From: Candidatus Pacearchaeota archaeon
Lineage (GTDB): Archaea > Nanoarchaeota > Nanoarchaeia > Pacearchaeales > GW2011-AR1
Assembly: GCA_002690445.1 (NCBI GenBank)
Contig: NZER01000278.1
Location: forward strand, 1-7,134
Reading direction: 5' to 3'
Length of the DNA: 7,134 bases
In this document: one piece after another, positions 1 to 7,134 of the stretch
Position numbering within the stretch: the first letter of the stretch is position 1
Layout: each line of letters begins with the position of its first letter
Notes under the pieces: generated by a model
Database searches by the model: none
Told to the model about the DNA's origin: nothing
What the model saw: the letters and a program-made list of their open reading frames with translations, nothing else
Program-made: the position numbers and the translations under genes

Positions 1-3000
1 AAAGCTCCACCCTCATTAGAAGATATTACTGGCTTTAGTGGATTAAGAGAATTAGAATTGTGACCTAAAAATATATGTAGAGCTTTCATAAAGTCCCTAC
101 TTACAAACGCTATACTGTCAAATGCACTTACTTTATTATGAACATCTCCTAATTGCTCAAGCCAAGTCCATTTGTCTCCGAGTCCATATTTTGTAACAAA
201 ATTATCTACCAGGTCTTTTACTAAAGCATTTCCTTCATCGTTCCATAACATAGTCTTCACTTCACCAGGGACTGTATACTTGTTAATAGTAGTAACATCT
301 TGAGGTGACAAAGTCTTCTGTAATTCAATAAAATATTCAGGGCTAAAGAATACAAAGTTCTTAGTATCATATAACTTCATTCTACCATTAGCCTTTGTAA
401 CATCAATATTTTCACTTAGATAATCCTCAAAAAACTTACCAGGCTCTACACCTTCAGATTCAGACGATAATCCTAATCTATCTCTATTCTGAAGATAATC
501 TAATGCATCAGTGAAGACTTTGTCCCCAACAACAGATTCAGCTTCCCTTGCAGCTTCATATGCTTCCTTTATTCTTGTAATATCTGTTCTTCTATTTAAA
601 GAAATGTTTGTATTGTTCTCATATGCATTAGCAAATTCAATAAACTGGTCTAATATTACCATCTTTTCACTTTTCATATAAGCAACTGGCTGAGCATCTC
701 CACCTGGATTATATAATATAAACCCTCTTTCAGGTCTATTATCTGTTCCTCCCCTGGTATCTACACCAGCAATGCTTGTAGTAGCGCTTAATAAATCCAT
801 AAACGCCTTCTTTTCCTCTGATAACTTCTTTCTTTGTCTTAGAGGTAGTTTAGCGCTTGCTCCACTTAAATCATTTACTCTTATAAAAAACTTACTGAAC
901 TTATTTGATGGGTCGTATTCAAAATATGTACTTGAAAAGTCTATTGGAAAATAATTTAACTTCATCTTCCTATTGAATGTATGAAACTGACCAATCTGCA
1001 TTACCTTTTCTTCAGATATTATATTGCCTCTTTCCCACTTGAATCCAGTTAATGTAACCTGATTTTGTTGTATTGATATTATCTTTGTTAAATCTTTATA
1101 TATCCCATCCCTTAAATTAAAATATTCATCAGTGCTTTTTGTTGGGTCTATATCCTCTAATGACAACCAATTACCATCTCTATCAATTAATGTTCTTTCA
1201 GCAACATAATCCCATGCATCTTCTCTTAATGTCCCATCAACAATAATAAGTTTTTCAAATTCTTTACCTTGTGTTGTGTTACCTTTTTTATGTAATTCTA
1301 AAATAACCTTTTGTAAAGGAACACCAACTAAATCTCTACCATAATTTGAATTAATTCTATACTTTGTAAAAAAGTTAGTCAATCCAAACTTAGACATGTG
1401 CTTTATTTCTGGAGAATCCTCAGCAGCCATCCTTGCAATATCTTCCTGCTCAGCAAACCAACTCTTTGAATAGTCAACTGAGATACCAATATTATGGTCT
1501 AAATCTGTACTTAATTTTTCCCAAACATTCTTAAGCACATCGAAATCATAAGCATACTTACCACCTGGATTCTCTGGACTTTTAATAACCTTTGCAGATT
1601 GTAATAATCTAAGAGCTGTATTATGTTGTCCAGCATCAACTGCCTTAGCAAGCTGTACTCTTATTGATGAATAATCTTTATCTAAATTATTAATAAAATC
1701 AGTTAATACAGCTCTGGTAGTTAACTCACCCTCAGCACTATTTTCAACTTGATGCATTGCATCAATAAATGAGTTTATAGTTTCTTCACCAATAGGAGTT
1801 ACTTCTTTAGTCTTTACAATACCCTTCCCTCTGGATACTATTAAGTCAATTCTCTCATTAAACTCTCTTGCTCTACTTTGAGCTGATACTGGTAATAGTG
1901 ATTCATCTATTTTAGATACCCAAAATCCAGCAGCTCTTCCCTCAATAGCAGATTCAAATCCTGCAAACCCTATTTCAGATAAAGATAATATTGTTTCAAT
2001 ATCAGATGTATTTAAATTACCTTTTCTAAGTATGTCTTTCTGCATTGATTCAACAGCAAATGTCTGAAACCAATCAGGCATACCTTCAACATCAATACCT
2101 CTTTTATCCTTTAAATGATTCTTTAAACTAACAATAGATTGATAGTCTACTGTTATCCTTTGGTCTACTGGCATATCTTTTACAGTATCATACCCACCAG
2201 CAGCTGATTGAAGTGCCAATATTCTCCCTATCCATCTTTTAGCCTGAGCATTAGCTTCATCGGTTGGCCCACCTTTAACATCCATATTAGAAGTATTTGA
2301 TATTAGCTGTCTTTTAAATTCACCTTCTACTTCTTCTAATAATCCAGCTTTAGTTAAAAATGATTGTAATGCTGTTCTGTCTTCAGATTTATGTGTGAAC
2401 GTATTCTTAATATTCTCTACTACATCATATGCTTTATTTCTTGCAACTACCTTAACAAATCCATTATAAAACATATCTTCCCATGTAAAAGATAAATCAA
2501 AATTCGACCTGTCTTTATATGTGTTATTTATAAAGGTTTCACTATCCTCTAAAGATTTTATAACTGATTGTAATACATCACTGCTTTTAATTTCCTTTAC
2601 ATCTTTCCCAACTTCTAAAGGTTCTGCTTCCATTGTTGATATTAAAAACTTATTTATATCATTAAGACCATTCATATGACTTGTTAATGCATCAATCGCT
2701 TCCTTACCCTTTAAAACCGCACCAGTTTCTTTATGTATTAAAAATTCTAACTCACCTTTCTCAGCAGATTCGAGTAATGATTGAGATATTTGAATATTAG
2801 TAGGAAGCCTAACATGCTTACTATTAATATCTTTCATTTCAATTCCTAATTCACTCTCAGCATCTTCACTTGCAATCTGATATAGTACTTGTTTTGGTTG
2901 GTCTGTTAATTGGCGTGTATGTTCCTGATTAACATTGTCCATCTCATCATGTAACTTTTCAACAGATTCAACATGTGGATAATCTTTTTGGAATTCTTTT

Positions 3001-4874
3001 ACTAACTTCTCAGCAGTCTTGGTAGATATTTGTGCCATAGGTTTAGTATACTCATTAGTACCTCTCAACTGGTCATATATTACCTCAAACATATAGTTTC
3101 TTTCTATGGCAACACTTGTTTCTCCTTCTGGTAATTCAACAGAAACTGCCTCATTTGAACCTGAAATGATGCCTTCCCTTTCAGCAAACTCAACTACTCT
3201 TTTAGGAACTCCCTTTTCCCAAGGTTGATGTGGTACATTAAAAGAAGGGATATGTGACATCTGCTCTACTGGAAAACCTAATGTATGTAGGGCACTTCTC
3301 ATATCATTTATACTACTACCTTTCAAATCCCATCTATCTGGGTTCTTATGCTTAACCTGTAAGAATGCTCCTATAAGAAAGTGTGGTAATACATCATGTA
3401 AAGTAGGCTCATAATCATGCATGAACATCTCTGCAAAAGTTCTAAAATTGAATACCACACCACCCATAATTAATCTATTCCAATTCTTAAGGACATCTTG
3501 TAATCCTTCCTTGGTGGAATAAGTCATTAGTTGCTTACCCCAAAATTTTCTCTCACTTTCTATTATATCATCTCTAAGAATATTTTTAGCTGTCTTATGG
3601 TCTACACCAAGCTTTGTTTTAATTTCCTGTAATATATTATTATTATTAAGTGATACTGTAGACTTCTTACCACCATACTCTATGTTCTTTACTGCAGATT
3701 TCTTTAGTGCATCTGGGAAAGCCTCATCCTTGCCATACTTTTCTAACAACTCGCCATACCACTTAGAAGTTTTTTCAAGTCTTTGTGAATTCCATTTCTT
3801 ATATGGACTAGTTTGAAAGGCAGCTCTCATACCAACCTTAAAATCTGAACTCCATTTAGTTAATTTACCTTTAGGCTTCAACCAACTCAACTGTCCAAAA
3901 GCAGCTCCAGTAGCGGCACCCCATAAAGGAGCAGTCCAATCGTATTCATGGTCTTCTATCATGCTAAACCCTTCAAATGTAGCATCAATAGCTGCAAACA
4001 TAATAGCATCATGTACTGTGTGTCCCACTACTCTTGCTTTTATAGGATTCTGAGCAGCCCACCCAGTCCTTGTAATGATACCCATAATATCCTGTATTGG
4101 TCTATCATATACATTAAGCTTACTGGTCTTTGTAAACATTCTGGCAATAAGACCAGCCTGTTCATCTGTAAATTTACCAGTAGCTTGTCCATCCCTTAGT
4201 GTTCTTAATAAGTAACTATTAACCTCAGTCTCCCAATTCTTTGCAAAGTTTGGTTTAAATTGAGCCTGCCTAACAAGATTTCTATATCCACCTGTTACTT
4301 CCTTTACTACCTTTTTGCTAAGACCAGACTCTTTGCCTATCCTAGCCATTCCTCCAATAACATCATCAGCTAAAGGTTTTACTCCTTTAATTGCCTTCGG
4401 TAGGACTCGTGTAACACCTCTAACAGCAAGACCTCCAAGTTTTAAAGGAGCACCAGCAACAAATCCAGCTAAACCACCAATTGCTCCAAGCCATTTTGCA
4501 CCAGGAGCCTCTGGGTCAAATATAGTATCTTCTGGCCTCATATCAGCAGCACCTAAAGCATATCCTGGTAATCCAAATCCTGCAACATCAAGACCTGTCC
4601 ATAATCCATACCCTAGTGCATTTAACATACCACCAGTAGCAGTAGGTTCTTTATCTACTACTAAATCAGCAGGTTCTGCTGCGTAAGGTTCTTGAGATGC
4701 TTTTTCATTAAATGCAGGCCATTTCCAATATATATTACGAGATGTCTTTTCAGGTTGCCCCTGCTCACCAAAAGGAATTCTACCGAGTGTATCAAGCAAT
4801 GAACCACCGCCTGGAAATAGGTCTAAACTTTCAAGCTCAGCTTGAAAATTCTGTGTAAGCTTGTCAGTAGGCAT
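1..4874 (-). CDS. Giant virion protein, probable gp16-like internal/ejection protein (3' end outside window)
   Basis: The frame is open from an ATG at 4874 to the window edge: 1,624 complete codons, no stop, no cysteine. No catalytic domain was recognised. Residues 1-82 are polar. Residues 86-110 and 128-151 are Gly/Ala-rich hydrophobic stretches with small-residue spacing, followed by a basic, amphipathic-looking region to about 203. Further hydrophobic patches lie at about 285-303, 313-331 and 470-507. From about 510 onward the protein is mixed charged, mostly helical-looking and soluble. The last visible part (1582-1624) contains a compact segment, LGHNSNSLNPLKPVISS. As third gene of a tight cassette, it fits the position of T7 gp16, which forms the inner part of the DNA-ejection channel. 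That role is inferred. No transglycosylase motif (Glu-Ser near GLMQ) or zinc-peptidase HExxH is visible; such a domain could lie beyond the window. Almost all arginines are AGA/AGG; I found three CGN codons. Alternative: a large multidomain 'polyvalent' phage protein. The coding call is very secure, the role moderate. Confidence 0.93.
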   Translation of the reverse strand, partial: MPTDKLTQNFQAELESLDLFPGGGSLLDTLGRIPFGEQGQPEKTSRNIYWKWPAFNEKASQEPYAAEPADLVVDKEPTATGGMLNALGYGLWTGLDVAGFGLPGYALGAADMRPEDTIFDPEAPGAKWLGAIGGLAGFVAGAPLKLGGLAVRGVTRVLPKAIKGVKPLADDVIGGMARIGKESGLSKKVVKEVTGGYRNLVRQAQFKPNFAKNWETEVNSYLLRTLRDGQATGKFTDEQAGLIARMFTKTSKLNVYDRPIQDIMGIITRTGWAAQNPIKARVVGHTVHDAIMFAAIDATFEGFSMIEDHEYDWTAPLWGAATGAAFGQLSWLKPKGKLTKWSSDFKVGMRAAFQTSPYKKWNSQRLEKTSKWYGELLEKYGKDEAFPDALKKSAVKNIEYGGKKSTVSLNNNNILQEIKTKLGVDHKTAKNILRDDIIESERKFWGKQLMTYSTKEGLQDVLKNWNRLIMGGVVFNFRTFAEMFMHDYEPTLHDVLPHFLIGAFLQVKHKNPDRWDLKGSSINDMRSALHTLGFPVEQMSHIPSFNVPHQPWEKGVPKRVVEFAEREGIISGSNEAVSVELPEGETSVAIERNYMFEVIYDQLRGTNEYTKPMAQISTKTAEKLVKEFQKDYPHVESVEKLHDEMDNVNQEHTRQLTDQPKQVLYQIASEDAESELGIEMKDINSKHVRLPTNIQISQSLLESAEKGELEFLIHKETGAVLKGKEAIDALTSHMNGLNDINKFLISTMEAEPLEVGKDVKEIKSSDVLQSVIKSLEDSETFINNTYKDRSNFDLSFTWEDMFYNGFVKVVARNKAYDVVENIKNTFTHKSEDRTALQSFLTKAGLLEEVEGEFKRQLISNTSNMDVKGGPTDEANAQAKRWIGRILALQSAAGGYDTVKDMPVDQRITVDYQSIVSLKNHLKDKRGIDVEGMPDWFQTFAVESMQKDILRKGNLNTSDIETILSLSEIGFAGFESAIEGRAAGFWVSKIDESLLPVSAQSRAREFNERIDLIVSRGKGIVKTKEVTPIGEETINSFIDAMHQVENSAEGELTTRAVLTDFINNLDKDYSSIRVQLAKAVDAGQHNTALRLLQSAKVIKSPENPGGKYAYDFDVLKNVWEKLSTDLDHNIGISVDYSKSWFAEQEDIARMAAEDSPEIKHMSKFGLTNFFTKYRINSNYGRDLVGVPLQKVILELHKKGNTTQGKEFEKLIIVDGTLREDAWDYVAERTLIDRDGNWLSLEDIDPTKSTDEYFNLRDGIYKDLTKIISIQQNQVTLTGFKWERGNIISEEKVMQIGQFHTFNRKMKLNYFPIDFSSTYFEYDPSNKFSKFFIRVNDLSGASAKLPLRQRKKLSEEKKAFMDLLSATTSIAGVDTRGGTDNRPERGFILYNPGGDAQPVAYMKSEKMVILDQFIEFANAYENNTNISLNRRTDITRIKEAYEAAREAESVVGDKVFTDALDYLQNRDRLGLSSESEGVEPGKFFEDYLSENIDVTKANGRMKLYDTKNFVFFSPEYFIELQKTLSPQDVTTINKYTVPGEVKTMLWNDEGNALVKDLVDNFVTKYGLGDKWTWLEQLGDVHNKVSAFDSIAFVSRDFMKALHIFLGHNSNSLNPLKPVISSNEGGA

Positions 4875-4886
4875 TATATATTATTA
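4875..4886 (-). other. Tandem TAA stops and a start region lacking a Shine-Dalgarno site
   Basis: The 497-aa gene ends in two consecutive in-frame TAA codons (4886-4881), followed by TATATA and then the ATG of the giant gene at 4874. No AGGA- or GGAG-like sequence lies within 20 bases upstream; the stretch is nearly all A and T. The gap between first stop and start is 9 bases, equal to that between the two preceding genes. Translation of the giant gene probably relies on coupling to the upstream gene or on an unstructured A/T-rich leader. The next in-frame ATG is codon 83, too far inside to be an obvious alternative. Confidence 0.7.
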
Positions 4887-6377
4887 TTTTTCTACTTTTG
4901 GATAATCGGAAATCCAGTCCATGAATTTTTCACCCCATCGCTCTCCTACTCTAACCGTTCTTTCCATTTCTCTTACTGTTTGAGCTGGGTCACCAGTAAT
5001 TGGCCTTATCCAACCAAGCTGTTTAAAAGGAGCAGTTTCTTGAAATTCTCTACCTGTTGGCCACATTCTGTGGAACTGTCCAACTGCTTCATTATAGTCA
5101 GTAACAGCCTCAGTCCACTGGGAATATAAATCCTTTTGGCTAGGGTCAAGTAATCCACTAGTAATATATTCATCTTTAAATTCTACTATTTCCTTAGATA
5201 ATTCAGCTGCTAAATCTCTATCAGGAAGTCCAGTGGCAGCTGAAGATTTTAACCTTTCAATCTTTTCAGATAAATTCTTTATGTTTGTATCAACAACAGA
5301 CCATCCCATATCTCTTGCATTAATTCTAGCAGTACTAATTCTATCCCCTAATTCAACTTGAGATGTTTCTAAACCTGATAAGTTGTCTTCTAATACAGCT
5401 AAATGTTCAGTATTATGTCCTGGTAACTCTTTAGTCCGAGTAATTCTTTGTTTTAAGGTATTTATTTCCTCTTGATTTTTATTAAACTCTGTTGACAATA
5501 CTCCAATCTGTTGGTCTAAGCTTGCCTTAAAACCTAATGCTGATGTATAAGTATTAGGAGTAATCACAGATGAGTCTAATTTTGATGATAAATCTTCAAC
5601 AGTGGACATTATTTTAAATGTTTCAGGGTCAACAGTAATGTCTAACTTCTCAGGGTTTTGATGTATTTCAATTCTTTCCCTATTAATAGCATCTTGAGCA
5701 TTTAAACCAGACTCTACTATTTTCATTTGTCTTTCTATTCTTTCAATTTTGAAAAGGTCTGGAACAGCATCCTTATCCCTCTTACCTCCAATAGGAATTA
5801 CAAGACCTAATAATCCTGATGACTTTAATTCCTTATACTGCTGTGGCCTAGTCCTGGCCATAGTAGTAATATCCAATACAAGGCTTCTTAATGGTTGATA
5901 GTCAGGAGTTGGTAGGCTTGCTTTAACTAATGCGCTTGTAAGAGGTTCAGCTAAATACTGAACACTCTTTCCTTTTAATAATTTATTAATAGCCTTACTA
6001 TAATCACCAACATTTGTAGAATCACCACTAGAAATTAATGGCATTGATATGCCAGAATATGTCTGTATATTAGACTCTATAAATGTCTTAACTCCAGTTA
6101 CTGCCTTATTTAAGGCTTTATCGTTAGTAGTACTAATATCATCTAAATATTTTCTAAAGTTTTCTACTTTTTGAGTTTCCTCAGCAAATTCATATTGTTC
6201 TCTCTGTAAACCAAGTACATTAGCTTGATGTTCTTTGGTAGCCTTTATTCCTTCAAGTCTTATATCAAGTTCCATCATGCCTAAGGCAGCACCTAATTCA
6301 TCTTTCCTACGCTCTCTTTGACCAGAATAATATTCCTTAACAATCCCTGTAATATCTGTTATATTTGAATTAGCCAT
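4884..6377 (-). CDS. Helical virion protein, probable gp15-like ejection protein, 497 aa
   Basis: This is a complete gene with an ATG start, a well-placed AGGAA ribosome site and tandem TAA stops. The product is polar, lacks a signal peptide or membrane segment, and contains no cysteine. Residues about 18-80 are rich in Glu, Lys, Arg and Gln and look like a long helix or coiled coil. A short hydrophobic run sits near 188-197 (GLLGLVIPIGG). Residues about 285-375 form a second long heptad-like charged region. The C-terminal 80 residues are unusually aromatic, with Trp at 421, 439, 456, 481 and 488. No enzymatic motif was recognised. It lies between a small hydrophobic-N-terminus protein and a giant protein, the place taken in T7-like phages by gp15, which helps form the periplasmic tunnel. 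It is shorter than T7 gp15 (about 750 residues), so the match is by position and helical character only. Alternatives are a scaffold-like or other internal capsid protein. Confidence 0.92.
   Translation of the reverse strand: MANSNITDITGIVKEYYSGQRERRKDELGAALGMMELDIRLEGIKATKEHQANVLGLQREQYEFAEETQKVENFRKYLDDISTTNDKALNKAVTGVKTFIESNIQTYSGISMPLISSGDSTNVGDYSKAINKLLKGKSVQYLAEPLTSALVKASLPTPDYQPLRSLVLDITTMARTRPQQYKELKSSGLLGLVIPIGGKRDKDAVPDLFKIERIERQMKIVESGLNAQDAINRERIEIHQNPEKLDITVDPETFKIMSTVEDLSSKLDSSVITPNTYTSALGFKASLDQQIGVLSTEFNKNQEEINTLKQRITRTKELPGHNTEHLAVLEDNLSGLETSQVELGDRISTARINARDMGWSVVDTNIKNLSEKIERLKSSAATGLPDRDLAAELSKEIVEFKDEYITSGLLDPSQKDLYSQWTEAVTDYNEAVGQFHRMWPTGREFQETAPFKQLGWIRPITGDPAQTVREMERTVRVGERWGEKFMDWISDYPKVEK
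5680..5706 (-). repeat. 27-base near-repeat, copy in the 497-aa gene
   Basis: This matches 6475-6501 at 24 of 27 bases in the same orientation and reading frame. It encodes residues around 225-232 of the 497-aa protein, including AQDAIN. It may be a shared helix motif or chance. Confidence 0.4.
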
Positions 6378-6383
6378 AACTAT

Positions 6384-6388
6384 TTCCT
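6384..6388 (-). promoter_or_regulatory. Ribosome binding site of the 497-aa gene
   Basis: AGGAA on the minus strand begins inside the TAG stop codon of the 200-aa gene and sits 6 bases before the ATG at 6377. The stop codon is therefore part of the binding site. This fixes the start and suggests reinitiation by ribosomes finishing the upstream gene. Confidence 0.78.
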
Positions 6389-6989
6389 ATGTAAATAAAT
6401 TAAAAGCACGGCTTTTTGCTGCTCTTTTTAATTGATATTCCTGAGATGACATTGAAGCTAATTTCTCATCAATACTATTAATAGCGTCTTGAGCTTCTAA
6501 ATCAATACCCATTAAAGTTTCTCCTAACTGTCCATATATAGCTTTTTTACTAATATCATGTTGTGCAAAAATTTTACCTTCCTGAGTCTCTGCCTTTTTA
6601 CCAACTTCAGTAACAGTTTCCATACCTGTTTTTCTTAACATTGATTGCTCAGCTGCCCCCAATTTTTCAATTTCAGTACCAACACCAGTAGCTAACTGTT
6701 CTAAAGGAACTTCTGTTTTTTGCTTTGCTATTGTTTTTTTCTGAGATTTTAATTTACCAACAGAAAACTTAGACTCTTCTAATTTCTTTTTCTGGTCTTT
6801 TAATACCCTCAGCTTTTTTTGAGCTTCTCTTTGTTCACTTGCAGCTCCCCAAAGAGATATACCAGCACCAAGAGCCATTATGCCCCACCCTATAGGGCCA
6901 GTCATAGTCATTCCCATTTGACCTAATCCTCCTACCAAACCAGCAGATTGGCCTAATCCCTGCCATATGCTTGTATTACCTTCTGGCAT
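6387..6989 (-). CDS. Small membrane-active virion protein, probable gp14-like ejection protein, 200 aa
   Basis: This is a complete gene with an ATG start 9 bases after an AAGGA site and a TAG stop. Residues about 11-50 are Gly/Met/Ala-rich and hydrophobic with repeated GxxxG-like spacing, ending in GIMALGAGISLWGAA; they could insert in a membrane. There is no cleavable signal peptide pattern because no positively charged N-region precedes this segment. Residues about 51-92 are very rich in Lys, Glu and Gln and look like a long charged helix. The rest (93-200) is a mostly polar helical region ending in a basic patch (KRAAKSRA). There is no cysteine. T7 gp14, an internal core protein of similar length (196 residues) that ends up in the host outer membrane, has the same plan of hydrophobic N-terminus followed by polar helices and also precedes the gp15 and gp16 genes. 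The identification is by architecture and order. A small membrane protein such as a holin is less likely given the long charged helices and this context. Confidence 0.9.
   Translation of the reverse strand: MPEGNTSIWQGLGQSAGLVGGLGQMGMTMTGPIGWGIMALGAGISLWGAASEQREAQKKLRVLKDQKKKLEESKFSVGKLKSQKKTIAKQKTEVPLEQLATGVGTEIEKLGAAEQSMLRKTGMETVTEVGKKAETQEGKIFAQHDISKKAIYGQLGETLMGIDLEAQDAINSIDEKLASMSSQEYQLKRAAKSRAFNLFT
6475..6501 (-). repeat. 27-base near-repeat, copy in the 200-aa gene
   Basis: This is the partner of 5680-5706, with three substitutions and no indels. It encodes residues around 163-171 of the 200-aa protein, including the same AQDAIN. One difference is a silent third-position change in the Asp codon (GAC versus GAT). 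Confidence 0.4.
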
Positions 6990-7134
6990 TATGGAATATC
7001 CTTACCATGTTCTTGATAATAATCAAAATATTCTTCAGGAGTAGCAAATTTAATCCCTTTCTCTCGTAATTTATTTTTCCAATCAAAATATCCACTTGCA
7101 CCTGATGGTTGAGTAGAAGTTTCAAACTCATTTA
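6989..7134 (-). CDS. C-terminal end of an unrecognised protein (5' part outside window)
   Basis: The last 47 codons of a gene enter from the right edge and end at TAA (6991-6989). The visible tail starts with a Ser/Thr/Gly-rich stretch that looks like a flexible linker (ETSTQPSGASG). A compact charged and aromatic segment follows, with FDWKNKLREKGIKF and then PEEYFDYYQEHG. The pattern suggests two short helices, the second preceded by a Pro-Glu-Glu helix cap. The final A of the stop codon is also the first base of the next start codon (TAATG), so the two genes overlap by one base and are probably translationally coupled. No family was recognised. In T7-like phages the gene before gp14 is a tail tubular/nozzle protein, but nothing in these 47 residues tests that. 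Confidence 0.82.
   Translation of the reverse strand, partial: NEFETSTQPSGASGYFDWKNKLREKGIKFATPEEYFDYYQEHGKDIP
6999..7003 (-). promoter_or_regulatory. Ribosome binding site of the 200-aa gene
   Basis: AAGGA on the minus strand lies 9 bases before the ATG at 6989, inside the last codons of the upstream gene. It supports the chosen start and, with the TAATG overlap, translational coupling. Confidence 0.75.

Noticed and set aside
772..954. Plus-strand open frame of 60 codons
   Set aside because: It lies wholly inside the giant minus-strand gene, has no ribosome site and no recognisable product, so it is an antisense shadow.
3636..3647. Four tandem ATT units, a possible microsatellite
   Set aside because: It is in frame and encodes four Asn residues (410-413) in AT-rich coding sequence; too short to be meaningful.
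3948..4199. Plus-strand open frame of 83 codons with several cysteines
   Set aside because: It is antisense to the continuous giant gene, and its composition reads as the reverse of that gene's codons.
4315..4686. Plus-strand open frame of 123 codons, Pro/Ala/Ser-rich
   Set aside because: The Pro/Ala richness is what the opposite strand of Gly/Ala-rich hydrophobic codons gives. It overlaps the best-defined part of the giant gene.
1..4874. Giant gene as a tail fibre or tape-measure protein
   Set aside because: No collagen-like or beta-repeat pattern and no long uninterrupted coiled coil is seen. The preceding two genes fit an internal core cassette better, though this cannot be fully excluded.
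4842..5129. Plus-strand open frame of 95 codons with a hydrophobic start
   Set aside because: It spans the junction of two minus-strand genes, lacks a ribosome site and is antisense to the 497-aa gene.
6378..6386. Possible terminator or promoter between the 200-aa and 497-aa genes
   Set aside because: The gap is only 9 bases and holds the ribosome site; no hairpin with a T-run is present. The same applies to 4875-4883.

Overview
This window is most likely part of the virion-structure module of an AT-rich, double-stranded DNA tailed bacteriophage, probably podovirus-like. Every gene lies on the minus strand, so transcription runs from high to low coordinates. The whole window is coding apart from two 9-base gaps. 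Codon use is strongly A/T-ending, with TTA for leucine and AGA/AGG for nearly all arginines. No tRNA, rRNA, CRISPR array, insertion sequence, integrase or terminator is visible. Nothing here names the host or the phage genus.

Layout in the direction of transcription: (1) the last 47 codons of an unrecognised gene (7134-6989); (2) a 200-residue protein with a Gly-rich hydrophobic N-terminal region and a charged helical remainder (6989-6387); (3) a 497-residue, largely helical, soluble-looking protein (6377-4884); (4) a giant gene that starts at 4874 and is still open at base 1, giving at least 1,624 residues. Reading this frame codon by codon I found no stop codon. It fills the left two thirds of the window.

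The pattern is small membrane-active protein, then medium helical protein, then giant protein with Gly/Ala-rich hydrophobic patches, in one tight operon. This matches the order and size trend of the internal virion (ejection) proteins of T7-like podophages (gp14, gp15, gp16). Those proteins leave the capsid and build a channel across the cell envelope for DNA entry. The assignment rests on architecture and gene order, not on recognised homology. The giant protein shows no visible lytic transglycosylase motif in the part seen, unlike T7 gp16.

The most striking direct observation is that none of the roughly 2,368 residues encoded here is cysteine. This would suit proteins that pass unfolded through a narrow channel into an oxidising periplasm, but that link is an inference.
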